Positions 1 to 7,312 of a stretch of DNA of 10,307 nucleotides are shown piece after piece. Source of the stretch: Gammaproteobacteria bacterium (GTDB lineage: Bacteria > Pseudomonadota > Gammaproteobacteria > Steroidobacterales > Woeseiaceae); assembly GCA_029881015.1 (NCBI GenBank), contig JAOUNK010000087.1, positions 1-10,307 of the forward strand. The letters run 5' to 3'. Numbering within the stretch: the stretch's first letter is position 1; the number at the start of each line of letters is the position of its first letter. The position numbers and the translations under genes are program-made. A model generated the notes under the pieces. That model ran no database searches and was not told the origin of the DNA. It saw only the letters and a program-made list of their open reading frames with translations.

Positions 1-19
1 TTAGATTTAAAGGCAGAAA

Positions 20-46
20 AGCCCCGGTCCGCCGGGGCTTTTTTTT
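20..46 (+). terminator. Rho-independent terminator upstream of pilA
   Basis: An 8-bp perfect stem (left arm 20-27, right arm 32-39) closes a 4-nt loop (tccg) and runs straight into eight T residues (39-46). This is a textbook intrinsic terminator on the plus strand. It presumably ends a gene lying just left of the window, possibly another pilin, although that gene is not visible. The short A-run at 17-20 would give only a weak U-tract in the opposite direction. Confidence 0.88.
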
Positions 47-87
47 CACCTACAATTGACGAGCCTGAGTTGGGGAACAGGAAGACC

Positions 88-588
88 ATGAGCAACAAGC
101 ACAAAGGCTTCACGTTGATTGAACTGATGATTGTCGTTGCCATCATCGGCATTCTCGCATCGCTCGCCATTTCGGCCTACCAGACCTTCACCGTGCGTGC
201 CCAGGTTGCCGAGGGCATCAACATGGCGGCGGGCGCCAAGGCCCCGGTCGTCGACGCCTACAACATGGATGGCGAACCGCCGGCGGGCCGCACCGAGGCC
301 GGAATGTCCGTCCTGCCCACCGACTCGCAGGGCAAGTACGTCAGCCAGGTCAACGTCGTGAACGGTCGTGTCGACGTAACCTTTGGCCGCGACGCACACG
401 CCGAGATATTCGGCCAGACCGTGTCGTTTACACCCTACCTGTCTACGGGTGGCAGTATCATCTGGCGCTGCGGCGCCGCGCCCGCACCGGGCGGAGGAGC
501 AACCGAGATGAACGGCAACGGCGTTGTCAGCGCTCACCAGGCCCCGACAGTCGCGAACCGCTACCTGCCGTCGAGCTGCCGCCCTTAG
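88..588 (+). CDS. pilA: Type IV major pilin PilA (type IVa prepilin)
   Basis: This is the structural subunit of the type IV pilus. It is inserted in the inner membrane, cleaved and N-methylated by PilD, and assembled by PilB/PilC. The 166-residue product has a 7-residue positively charged leader ending in Gly, then the canonical prepilin cleavage motif G^FTLIELMIVVAIIGILA, with mature Phe1 and Glu5. The hydrophobic helix is followed by a globular domain with cysteines at residues 128 and 164. These bracket the C-terminal disulfide loop, and the WRC and YLPSSC segments are typical of gammaproteobacterial pilins. I chose the ATG at 88 over an in-frame TTG at 70 because it gives a normal-length leader and has AGGAAG (79-84) just upstream. 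The gene sits first in the pilA-B-C-D order, where the major pilin belongs. Whether it is the major pilin or one of several paralogues cannot be seen here. Confidence 0.95.
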   Translation: MSNKHKGFTLIELMIVVAIIGILASLAISAYQTFTVRAQVAEGINMAAGAKAPVVDAYNMDGEPPAGRTEAGMSVLPTDSQGKYVSQVNVVNGRVDVTFGRDAHAEIFGQTVSFTPYLSTGGSIIWRCGAAPAPGGGATEMNGNGVVSAHQAPTVANRYLPSSCRP

Positions 589-624
589 GCCCGTTCAGGC
601 CCGTCCTGGGGTCTTCTGATCGCC

Positions 625-648
625 AAAATCGCCTAATATCGGCGTTTT
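625..648 (+). terminator. Weak hairpin after pilA, possible terminator
   Basis: A small stem (AAAA-CGCC pairing with GGCG-TTTT, with one bulged T at 629) encloses a 7-nt loop and ends in four T residues, 37 nt after the pilA stop. It could attenuate pilA transcription before pilB, which would fit the common finding that pilin is made in excess of the assembly proteins. The stem is short and AT-rich at its base, so the call is tentative. Confidence 0.35.
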
Positions 649-718
649 ACTTAATCAAATTCGATAACTGTGAACAGCAGCACAAAATCCAGTTGAATCG
701 GTAACTTGGATCAGTGAG

Positions 719-744
719 ACTGTAACGCTCGTAGACGTGACAGT
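719..744 (+). promoter_or_regulatory. Inverted repeat just upstream of pilB
   Basis: Two 9-nt arms, ACTGTAACG (719-727) and CGTGACAGT (736-744), are reverse complements with one mismatch and are separated by 8 nt. The repeat ends 10 nt before the pilB ATG at 755. It could be a protein-binding operator or, in the mRNA, a stem-loop beside the ribosome-binding region. No good -35/-10 or sigma-54 (-24/-12) pair was recognised in the 166-nt pilA-pilB gap. I do not know a regulator with this site. Confidence 0.3.
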
Positions 745-754
745 TTGAGATTTC

Positions 755-2479
755 ATGGCAGCAACAGCATCACAATCCAACCTCGCGGGCCTGCCAAGGC
801 GGCTGGTGCAGGATGGTATTGTTTCTGAAGAACAGCTTCAGGAAGCAAGCGAGGCTGCCAAGAAAGAACGCATCCCGCTCATCGCCTACCTTGTGGGTGA
901 GGAACTGGCCAATGCGCGCGCCATCGCCGTCGCCGCCTCGCACGAATTCGGCGTACCTCTCCTCGATCTCGAGGCCGTGGATATCGATCTCGATGTCATC
1001 CGGGCGGTCGACCAGAAACTGATCACCAAGCACCGCGTCCTGCCGCTCGTGAAGCGGGGCAAGCGCCTGTTCCTTGGCATTGCCGACCCGACGAACCTCC
1101 AGGCCATCGATGACATCAAGTTTGCGACCACGCTGAGCATCGACCCGGTCGTTGTCGAGCAGGACAAACTCGAGGAGCGCATCAATAAGGCCATCGAGGC
1201 CGTCGACACCAGCATGAGCGGTCTCGAGGACGACGATTTCGATCTCGAGAACCTCGATGTCGGTGGCGAACAGGAGCGCGACGACGATATTCAGAAGGAC
1301 GATATCGAAGACGCACCGGTCGTGCGCTTCGTCAACAAGGTGCTGCTCGACGCCATCAAGCGCGGCGCGTCCGATATTCACTTCGAGCCGTATGAGAAGA
1401 TTTTCCGCGTACGTACCCGCCTCGACGGCGTGCTCAGCGAAGTTGCGCAGCCGCCGGTCGTGCTGGCAAACAAGGTCTGCGCCCGACTGAAGGTCATGTC
1501 CCGCATGGACATCGCCGAGCGCCGCGTCCCGCAGGACGGCCGAATCAAGATGCGGCTCAGCAAGAACCGTGCAATCGACTTTCGTGTGAACACGTGCCCG
1601 ACGCTGTTCGGTGAGAAGATCGTGCTGCGTATCCTCGACCCATCGAGTGCGAAACTCGGCATCGAAATGCTGGGCTACGAGGACCAACAGCGCGAGCTCT
1701 ACGAAAAGCACCTCGCCAAGCCCTACGGCATGATTCTCGTCACGGGCCCGACGGGCTCCGGTAAGACGGTTTCGCTGTACACGGGCCTCAACATTCTGAA
1801 CACCGTCGACCGCAACATCTCGACGGCCGAAGACCCCGCGGAAATCAACCTCCCGGGCATCAACCAGGTCAACGTGAACCCGAAGGTGGGCCTGACCTTT
1901 GCCTCCGCCCTGAAAGCGTTCCTGCGCCAGGATCCGGACGTAATCATGGTGGGTGAGATTCGTGACCTCGAAACGGCTGAAATCGCCATCAAGGCGGCCC
2001 AGACGGGCCACCTGGTCTTGTCGACGCTGCATACGAACGACGCACCCAAGACGCTGACGCGTATGGTCGATATGGGCGTCAAGCCCTACGCTATCGCGAC
2101 CTCCGTAAGCCTCATCATCGCGCAGCGCCTGGCCCGCCGCCTCTGCAATAACTGCAAGGAAATCAAGAATATCCCGCGCGAGGCGCTCGAAAAGGAAGGT
2201 TTTTCGGCCGAGGAACTCGACGCGGGCATCACCATTTACGGCCCGAAAGACAAGGGCTGCAAGCAATGCAATAACGGCTACAAAGGCCGACTGGGTATTT
2301 TCCAGGTCATGGAAGTATCCGAAATTATGGGCCGCATCATCATGGAAGGTGGTAACGCGATGCAGATCGCGGAGCAGGCGGCACAAGAGGGGGTTATCGA
2401 TTTGCGACAAGCCGGATTGAACAAAGTCAAGGACGGGGTTACCAGCCTTGAAGAGGTCAACCGGGTTACAATTGAGTAG
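755..2479 (+). CDS. pilB: Type IV pilus extension ATPase PilB
   Basis: This cytoplasmic hexameric ATPase drives pilus polymerisation through the platform protein PilC. The 574-residue length is normal for the family. An N-terminal regulatory domain of the GspE/PilB N type covers about residues 10-145. It is joined by a very acidic linker (about 157-187) to the ATPase core. Visible motifs are Walker A GPTGSGKT (331-338), an Asp box around EDPAE (359-363), Walker B DVIMVGE (395-401) and a His box GHLVLSTLHT (418-427). A zinc-binding tetracysteine is formed by C464, C467, C502 and C505. The zinc motif and gene position separate it from the retraction ATPases PilT/PilU. The ATG at 755 has only a weak Shine-Dalgarno (TGAG), and an inverted repeat lies just before it. 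pilC follows after 36 nt, so the two are probably co-transcribed. Confidence 0.97.
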   Translation: MAATASQSNLAGLPRRLVQDGIVSEEQLQEASEAAKKERIPLIAYLVGEELANARAIAVAASHEFGVPLLDLEAVDIDLDVIRAVDQKLITKHRVLPLVKRGKRLFLGIADPTNLQAIDDIKFATTLSIDPVVVEQDKLEERINKAIEAVDTSMSGLEDDDFDLENLDVGGEQERDDDIQKDDIEDAPVVRFVNKVLLDAIKRGASDIHFEPYEKIFRVRTRLDGVLSEVAQPPVVLANKVCARLKVMSRMDIAERRVPQDGRIKMRLSKNRAIDFRVNTCPTLFGEKIVLRILDPSSAKLGIEMLGYEDQQRELYEKHLAKPYGMILVTGPTGSGKTVSLYTGLNILNTVDRNISTAEDPAEINLPGINQVNVNPKVGLTFASALKAFLRQDPDVIMVGEIRDLETAEIAIKAAQTGHLVLSTLHTNDAPKTLTRMVDMGVKPYAIATSVSLIIAQRLARRLCNNCKEIKNIPREALEKEGFSAEELDAGITIYGPKDKGCKQCNNGYKGRLGIFQVMEVSEIMGRIIMEGGNAMQIAEQAAQEGVIDLRQAGLNKVKDGVTSLEEVNRVTIE

Positions 2480-2515
2480 TTAAATCAGGTAATTACCGAA
2501 TAGTGGACTTGAACA

Positions 2516-3736
2516 ATGGCTAATGCAGTAGTTGCAGAAAACACGCCGTTCCTGTGGGAAGGAACAGACAGGAACGGCAAGAAAATCAAGGGCAAGAGCC
2601 TCGCCAACGACGAGGCATCGGTACGCGCCGACCTGCGGCGCCAGGGCGTCGTGCCGACGCGCATTCGCAAGCAACGCAAGAGTATGTTCTCGGGTGGTGG
2701 CAAGATCACGACCGCCGATATCGCCCTCTTCAGTCGCCAGCTGGCCACGATGCTGGCGGCGGGCATTCCCCTCGTACAGTCCTTCGAGATCGTGGGCAAT
2801 GGCCACGAGAACGCCGCCATGCAGAAGCTCATTCTCGCGATCAAGGCCGATGTCGAAGGTGGTTCTGCCCTCGCCGAAGCGCTGGCGAAGCACCCGCTGT
2901 ATTTTGACGATCTGTTTGTGAACCTCGTCGAGGCCGGCGAGCAGGCCGGTGCCCTCGAGTCGTTGCTGGACAAGGTCGCGACCTACAAGGAAAAGACCGA
3001 GGCGATCAAGAAGAAGATCAAGAAAGCCCTGACCTACCCGGCCGCCGTACTCGTCGTGGCTTTCGTCGTGACGACGGTTCTCCTGATCTTCGTCATCCCG
3101 TCTTTCGAGGACCTGTTCAAGGGCTTCGGTGCCGACTTGCCCGCATTCACACGCATGGTCATCGACCTGTCGGCGTTTGTTCGAACCCAGGGCGTTTTCC
3201 TGGGTATCGGCATTGGTGGCGCGATTGGCGCGTTCCTGTATTTCAAGAAGCGTTCGCGCAAGTTCAGGCACTATCTCGACCGCCTGATGCTCAAGATGCC
3301 GATTATTGGCCCGATCCTCCAGAAGGCCGCGATTGCGCGCTATGCGCGTACGCTGTCAACGATGTTTGCAGCGGGCGTACCGCTCGTCGAAGCCATGGAA
3401 TCGGTTGCCGGCGCAACGGGTAACATCGTCTACGAGCAAGCGGTCCTGACGATGCGCGATGAAGTGGCAACCGGCCAGCGGCTGCAGGTCGCGATGGAAA
3501 ACACCGACCTGTTCCCGAACATGGTGATCCAGATGATCGCCGTCGGCGAGGAGTCCGGTTCGCTCGACGAGATGTCCGCCAAAGTGGCCGATTTCTTCGA
3601 AGAAGACGTCGACAATGCCGTGGACAACCTCTCCAGCCTGCTCGAGCCCATGATCATGGCGATCCTGGGCGTGCTCGTTGGTGGCCTCGTCGTCGCCATG
3701 TACCTCCCGATCTTCAAGCTGGGCGCGGTCGTCTAA
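2516..3736 (+). CDS. pilC: Type IV pilus inner-membrane platform protein PilC
   Basis: This polytopic inner-membrane protein couples PilB ATP hydrolysis to pilin addition. The 406-residue product shows two copies of the type II secretion F (T2SSF) domain, at about 70-193 and 273-395. Each opens with a matching segment (FSRQLATMLAAGIPLV at 72-87 and YARTLSTMFAAGVPLV at 276-291) and carries a conserved glycine/acid turn (GEQAGAL 141-147, GEESGSL 344-350). Hydrophobic stretches at about 175-197, 225-243 and 377-399 give the usual three transmembrane segments. The ATG at 2516 begins the family's typical short N-terminal tail; its Shine-Dalgarno is weak. It lies 36 nt after pilB, consistent with one transcript. 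A strong terminator-like hairpin follows 23 nt after the stop codon. Confidence 0.97.
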   Translation: MANAVVAENTPFLWEGTDRNGKKIKGKSLANDEASVRADLRRQGVVPTRIRKQRKSMFSGGGKITTADIALFSRQLATMLAAGIPLVQSFEIVGNGHENAAMQKLILAIKADVEGGSALAEALAKHPLYFDDLFVNLVEAGEQAGALESLLDKVATYKEKTEAIKKKIKKALTYPAAVLVVAFVVTTVLLIFVIPSFEDLFKGFGADLPAFTRMVIDLSAFVRTQGVFLGIGIGGAIGAFLYFKKRSRKFRHYLDRLMLKMPIIGPILQKAAIARYARTLSTMFAAGVPLVEAMESVAGATGNIVYEQAVLTMRDEVATGQRLQVAMENTDLFPNMVIQMIAVGEESGSLDEMSAKVADFFEEDVDNAVDNLSSLLEPMIMAILGVLVGGLVVAMYLPIFKLGAVV

Positions 3737-3759
3737 GCCGTCTCAGGATTGATACAATG

Positions 3760-3791
3760 CGGCGTTCGGAGGACACTCCGAGCGCCGTTTT
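3760..3791 (+). terminator. Strong hairpin with T-tract between pilC and pilD
   Basis: A 12-bp stem (3760-3771 with 3776-3787, one G-T pair, otherwise perfect and GC-rich) closes the 4-nt loop gaca and is followed by TTTT (3788-3791). This is the form of an intrinsic terminator. Because pilD begins only 36 nt further on, it may act as a partial terminator or attenuator within the pil operon. A TACAAT box at 3753-3758 directly precedes the stem, but no acceptable -35 element is paired with it, so a pilD promoter here is only a possibility. Confidence 0.7.
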
Positions 3792-3827
3792 CATTTACGC
3801 CTGCGGCTCTGCCGACGGAGTTTTCTG

Positions 3828-4715
3828 ATGCTCGAATTGTTCACGGAATCAGCGCCGATGTTTATCGCCGTCGTCTTTGCGATCTGTCTCGTTGTCGGCA
3901 GCTTCCTCAATGTCGTCATCTACCGCCTGCCCGTCATGATGGAGCGGGAGTGGCGCGCGCAGTGCGAGGAGATGGCGAAGTCGCCGACGGTCAGCGAGGT
4001 TCCCGAGGAACGCTTCGACCTCGTGGTACCCCGTTCGCGCTGCCCCGCCTGCGGCACAACGATCAAGGCCTGGCAAAATATCCCGGTCGTCAGCTACCTG
4101 CTGCTCGGCGGCAAGTGCGCCAAGTGCAAGGCGTCGATCTCGGCGCGCTACCCGGTTGTCGAAATGATGACCGGCGTCCTCGCCGCACTGTGTGCCTGGC
4201 GCTTCGGGGCAGGTCCTGAGGCGATCATGGCCATCGTCATGACCCTCGCACTGGTGCCCGTCGCGATGATCGACGCCGACACGCAGCTCATCCCCGATTC
4301 GATCGTCCTGCCCCTGATGTGGGTCGGTCTTGCGATGAGCCTGTACCACCCCGTGGCGGGTGCGCAGACCCTGTTCATTGGGCCAAAAGACGCCATCATT
4401 GGCGCCATGGCCGGCTACCTCAGCCTCTGGAGCATCTACTGGCTGTTCAAGCTCGTGACCGGCAAAGAGGGAATGGGCTACGGCGACTTCAAGCTGCTGG
4501 CTGCACTCGGTGCCTGGCTGGGCTGGCAGCAACTGCCGATGATCATCCTCATGTCCGCCGTTGTCGGTGCCGTCGTCGGCATCACCATGGTCGTGCTCAC
4601 GAAGCACGAGCGCAGCGTGCCGATCCCCTTTGGCCCCTACCTGGCCGCGGCCGGCTGGATCTCCATGCTCTGGGGCGACACGATCAAGACCCTGTACCTT
4701 GATACGATGCTCTGA
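3828..4715 (+). CDS. pilD: Prepilin leader peptidase / N-methyltransferase PilD
   Basis: This bifunctional inner-membrane aspartic protease removes the prepilin leader and methylates the new N-terminal Phe; it often also serves type II secretion pseudopilins. The 295-residue product begins with a membrane segment carrying GSFLNVVIYRLP (24-35). A cytosolic loop follows with two CxxC pairs (C72/C75 and C97/C100), the zinc-type motif of the A24A family. The catalytic aspartates are in MIDADTQLIPD (Asp149, with Asp151 beside it) and GMGYGDFK (Asp220). About seven further hydrophobic helices make up the rest. The ATG at 3828 has a good Shine-Dalgarno, GGAG at 3817-3820, spaced 7 nt away. The coaE GTG begins at the very next base after its TGA, so translation of the two is probably coupled. 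The pilC/pilD hairpin upstream may modulate its level. Confidence 0.97.
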   Translation: MLELFTESAPMFIAVVFAICLVVGSFLNVVIYRLPVMMEREWRAQCEEMAKSPTVSEVPEERFDLVVPRSRCPACGTTIKAWQNIPVVSYLLLGGKCAKCKASISARYPVVEMMTGVLAALCAWRFGAGPEAIMAIVMTLALVPVAMIDADTQLIPDSIVLPLMWVGLAMSLYHPVAGAQTLFIGPKDAIIGAMAGYLSLWSIYWLFKLVTGKEGMGYGDFKLLAALGAWLGWQQLPMIILMSAVVGAVVGITMVVLTKHERSVPIPFGPYLAAAGWISMLWGDTIKTLYLDTML

Positions 4716-5360
4716 GTGGCACGCCCGACCGAAACACCGCCATTGCGTATCGGACTGACCGGCGGCATTGCCAGCGGCAAGTCCGTTGTGGCCGACATGT
4801 TCGCAGAACTCGGCGCTGCGGTGATCGACACCGACGTGATCGCGCGCGAGGTCGTGGCGCCGGGACAACCCGCGCTCGACGAGATCCGCCAGCGCTTCGG
4901 CGACGCTATGATCGATGCCTCCGGCAACCTGGACCGCGGCGCCATGCGCAGGGCCATCTTCGCCGATGACAAGGCCCGGCTTGACCTTGAAGCCATTCTG
5001 CATCCGAGAATCGGTGCCGAGACGCGCCGGCAGGCCGAGGCTGCCACCGGCACATACCAGCTCATTGTTGTGCCACTCCTGCTCAGCTCACCGCTGCTCG
5101 AGTTTGTCGACCGTGTACTGGTCGTCGATTGCGAGGAAGATACCCAGGTCAGGCGATTGCTCGAGCGCGATGCGGAAACGGTGGAACAGGCCGAGCGCAT
5201 CCTTGCCGCCCAGGCGAGCCGCGAGGACCGCCTGGCCATCGCCGACGACGTGATCAACAACGATCACAGTCTCGATCATGTGCGCAACCAGGTCATTGAC
5301 CTGGATCGCAAGTACCGCAAGCTTACTCGGCGCCGCCCTGGATCTCGGCAGTTACGATAG
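4716..5360 (+). CDS. coaE: Dephospho-CoA kinase CoaE
   Basis: This cytosolic enzyme catalyses the last step of coenzyme A synthesis, ATP-dependent phosphorylation of the 3'-hydroxyl of dephospho-CoA. The 214-residue product has a P-loop (GLTGGIASGKS, 13-23) and the DTD segment (38-40), in which Asp40 aligns with E. coli Asp33. The lid/CoA region is RDAETVEQAERILAAQ (151-166), followed by ASREDRLAIADDVI. The start is a GTG touching the pilD TGA with no clear Shine-Dalgarno, which suggests translational re-initiation. Two small departures are seen: the glutamate usual in PLLxE is Ser (VVPLLLSSPLL), and the usual RDG is RDA. Its last 12 codons, encoding a basic tail ending RRRPGSRQLR, and its stop overlap the end of the minus-strand gene that follows. 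Linkage to pilD is typical of gammaproteobacteria. Confidence 0.95.
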   Translation: MARPTETPPLRIGLTGGIASGKSVVADMFAELGAAVIDTDVIAREVVAPGQPALDEIRQRFGDAMIDASGNLDRGAMRRAIFADDKARLDLEAILHPRIGAETRRQAEAATGTYQLIVVPLLLSSPLLEFVDRVLVVDCEEDTQVRRLLERDAETVEQAERILAAQASREDRLAIADDVINNDHSLDHVRNQVIDLDRKYRKLTRRRPGSRQLR

Positions 5361-7278
5361 CGCGAAACTCGCGGATATCTTTCTCCGTCACCTTGAGACC
5401 CAGGCGAACGCCGCGGGACTCGATGTCCAGGAACTCGAGCGCACGCTCGGAGAGCAGCAGCGCTTCGTCGAGAAAGCCCGCTGTCGCCATCATCGCCGCC
5501 ATCGTCATCGCCGAACCGGAGTCCGGCTTTGCGTCGAGCGATTCGAGGAACCGGGCCATGGCGGCATCGCGGTCGCCAGCCAGCATGTCGACAGTGCCGG
5601 ACAGGTACTTGATGTGCGACAGCTCCAGCGAGCCGTGTTCGGAGTTGGCCGGGTTGCGCAGCATGTTCGCGAACAGCGGCCGCAGTTGCTCAACCGTCAT
5701 GCCCGGGCAGCGCTCCTCGGAAAGGGCCTGCGTCAGGCCCGTGTAGTGCTGCAGGTATCGCGGATCGTAGGGCCGGCGGGACAGTGCCGTTACTGTCGAG
5801 TCAAGCTCGTGTGGCTGCAGTACGCGAAGGTTACAGCGAATGATCAGGCGATTGATCAACAGGAGTGGATCGTCGGTCGGGATCGTCTCGATGGCCCGAT
5901 CCAGTACAACCAGCGATTGCTCATGCCGGCCTGCGTTGAACAGGTTGATTGCGAGTTCGGTCTGCGCCCTTGCTGACGTCGGAGCCTTTTGCGCCGATGC
6001 CGCTACCATGCCCTCGTAGCTCGACCAGACCGTCGACGAATACCGGGTAAACCCGGCCAGGGCCAGGAGTAATGCCGCAGCCACGAGCGTCCCCATTTGC
6101 CGGCTGAGCTGGTCACGCGCCAATACGATCAGCGGCAGAAACAGGAATCCGGTCGCCATGTAGTTGCGATGTTCGAAATAGAGCTCCAGGTTCAGCGTCG
6201 TCGATTCGAGAAGGTGGTTCGCATAAAAGAACAGGATCGCGAACGCGAGCAACGGCAGTTGCCGCCGCTTTACGACCGCGAGGACGATCAGCCCGATGTG
6301 GAACAGCGCGCCGACGGCTGTCGACACTGGCGCGAACAGGCCAGTGGACTTCAACACGTGGTCCTGGTAAACGCCGGTTGTATAGAGCTTGGGAAGGAAC
6401 CAGTGTTGCAGGTAGTCGGCGACCACGCGTGGCTGCGTCAGCAGGCGTTCGTAGAGACTGAAATTACGCGACCCATGGGTTTCGAGAAAATCGACACTGA
6501 AGAACCGATAACCCAGGTAGCCGACGACCAGGATCGCCGGAACACCGAGGAACGCGCTCGACCAGCGCCGGTCGAGCGCGGGCAGGCGACTACCCCGGCT
6601 CGCACATACCGTGCCTTCCACTACAAGGATGAGCAACGGCAGCAGCACGCCGTTTTCTTTTGACAACGTCGCAAGCACGGTAAACAGGCCCAGGGACAGC
6701 GTCATGACCAGGTAGGCCTTCGTTCGGTTCGTCCCGAGCAAGGAACGACCGTAGAGATACAGGACCAGGCCGCTCACCGAGAACAGCATGGCCAGTAACG
6801 CCATGCGTTGCACAGCGTAGAGCGTTGTTGAAACGAGGAAAGGATGCAACATCCAGGCCCCGGCCGACACCAGCGCAATGCGCGCGGCGCTCCTGGATTC
6901 AACGTCCAGCAGCCTGAGAATCTGCCGCGTCAGCAAACCCAGCAGGGCACCGTTCGCGAGATGAATGACAAGATTCGTGCGTTTGAACGGCCACGGATCG
7001 GTCGGCCAGTTGTTGGCGTCGATCAGGAAACTGAGCAGGGCCAAGGGCCGACCGGTCGGCCCGGCCGTACCGCCAAAGACAAATGCCTTGAAGGTATCCC
7101 AGTCGGTGACCCCACCCTGGTTGCCCAGCGCACCCAGCGAAGTGAGATCGTCCAGTACAAAGGGTCCCTTCAGTCCGGGCCAGTAGGCGAGGACGGCGGC
7201 CAGGAAGACCATGCCCCACGCAATGCTCGTCGCCGAGAAACGTGGGTCACGCCGCTTCTCCATTTCCGTACTACCCAT
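5323..7278 (-). CDS. Polytopic membrane protein with TPR-like C-terminus, GT-C/TMTC-like putative glycosyltransferase
   Basis: The function is not established. From the ATG at 7278 the product is 651 residues. It has a basic N-terminus, about eleven hydrophobic helices (near 16-35, 99-118, 132-153, 157-178, 187-204, 209-224, 239-258, 317-336, 341-356, 371-388, 395-411), and a soluble C-terminal ~240 residues with TPR-like helical pairs (about 436-480 and 552-616). The first large loop holds an Asp-Asp pair in FVLDD (Asp43, Asp44) and a GRP (76-78). Further motifs are YAVQRM (154-159), SKENG (206-210), NHLLES (354-359) and FEHRNY (368-373). This layout recalls GT-C glycosyltransferases, including TMTC-type protein O-mannosyltransferases and bacterial TPR relatives. 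With an odd helix number, the TPR part should be periplasmic. Another ATG at 7314 is in frame (663 residues), but 7278 has AAAGGGA upstream and a possible -10 box overlaps the earlier ATG. Lying in a pilus locus, it could glycosylate pilin; an O-antigen ligase/polymerase role is an alternative. Confidence 0.85.
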   Translation of the reverse strand: MGSTEMEKRRDPRFSATSIAWGMVFLAAVLAYWPGLKGPFVLDDLTSLGALGNQGGVTDWDTFKAFVFGGTAGPTGRPLALLSFLIDANNWPTDPWPFKRTNLVIHLANGALLGLLTRQILRLLDVESRSAARIALVSAGAWMLHPFLVSTTLYAVQRMALLAMLFSVSGLVLYLYGRSLLGTNRTKAYLVMTLSLGLFTVLATLSKENGVLLPLLILVVEGTVCASRGSRLPALDRRWSSAFLGVPAILVVGYLGYRFFSVDFLETHGSRNFSLYERLLTQPRVVADYLQHWFLPKLYTTGVYQDHVLKSTGLFAPVSTAVGALFHIGLIVLAVVKRRQLPLLAFAILFFYANHLLESTTLNLELYFEHRNYMATGFLFLPLIVLARDQLSRQMGTLVAAALLLALAGFTRYSSTVWSSYEGMVAASAQKAPTSARAQTELAINLFNAGRHEQSLVVLDRAIETIPTDDPLLLINRLIIRCNLRVLQPHELDSTVTALSRRPYDPRYLQHYTGLTQALSEERCPGMTVEQLRPLFANMLRNPANSEHGSLELSHIKYLSGTVDMLAGDRDAAMARFLESLDAKPDSGSAMTMAAMMATAGFLDEALLLSERALEFLDIESRGVRLGLKVTEKDIREFRAIVTAEIQGGAE

Positions 7279-7312
7279 GATCACCGGTATCCCTTTGATA
7301 TTATTGACCGTC

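Noticed and set aside
1222..1318. Acidic insert in PilB as a sign of an unusual ATPase
   Set aside because: An acidic, variable linker between the N-terminal domain and the ATPase core is common in PilB proteins, and all core motifs are intact.
770..2410. A 546-codon open frame on the minus strand opposite pilB
   Set aside because: It is antisense to a complete PilB with all catalytic motifs. Its product has no recognisable domain or membrane pattern. Long antisense frames are expected in GC-rich genes with strong third-position bias.
2488..2497. Perfect 10-bp palindrome GGTAATTACC in the pilB-pilC gap
   Set aside because: It is too short and AT-centred to form a stable hairpin or to argue for a specific operator without comparative data.
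4699..4710. TTGATACGATGC at the end of pilD resembling TTGATACAATGC at 3749-3760
   Set aside because: The two 12-mers differ at one base and both lie near gene junctions. However, the second copy is coding sequence for the last residues of PilD and has no -35 partner, so a shared promoter element is not supported.
3849..5003. A 384-codon minus-strand frame opposite pilD and coaE
   Set aside because: The product is rich in His, Asp, Gly and Arg with no domain structure, as expected of an antisense shadow. It crosses two well-supported genes.
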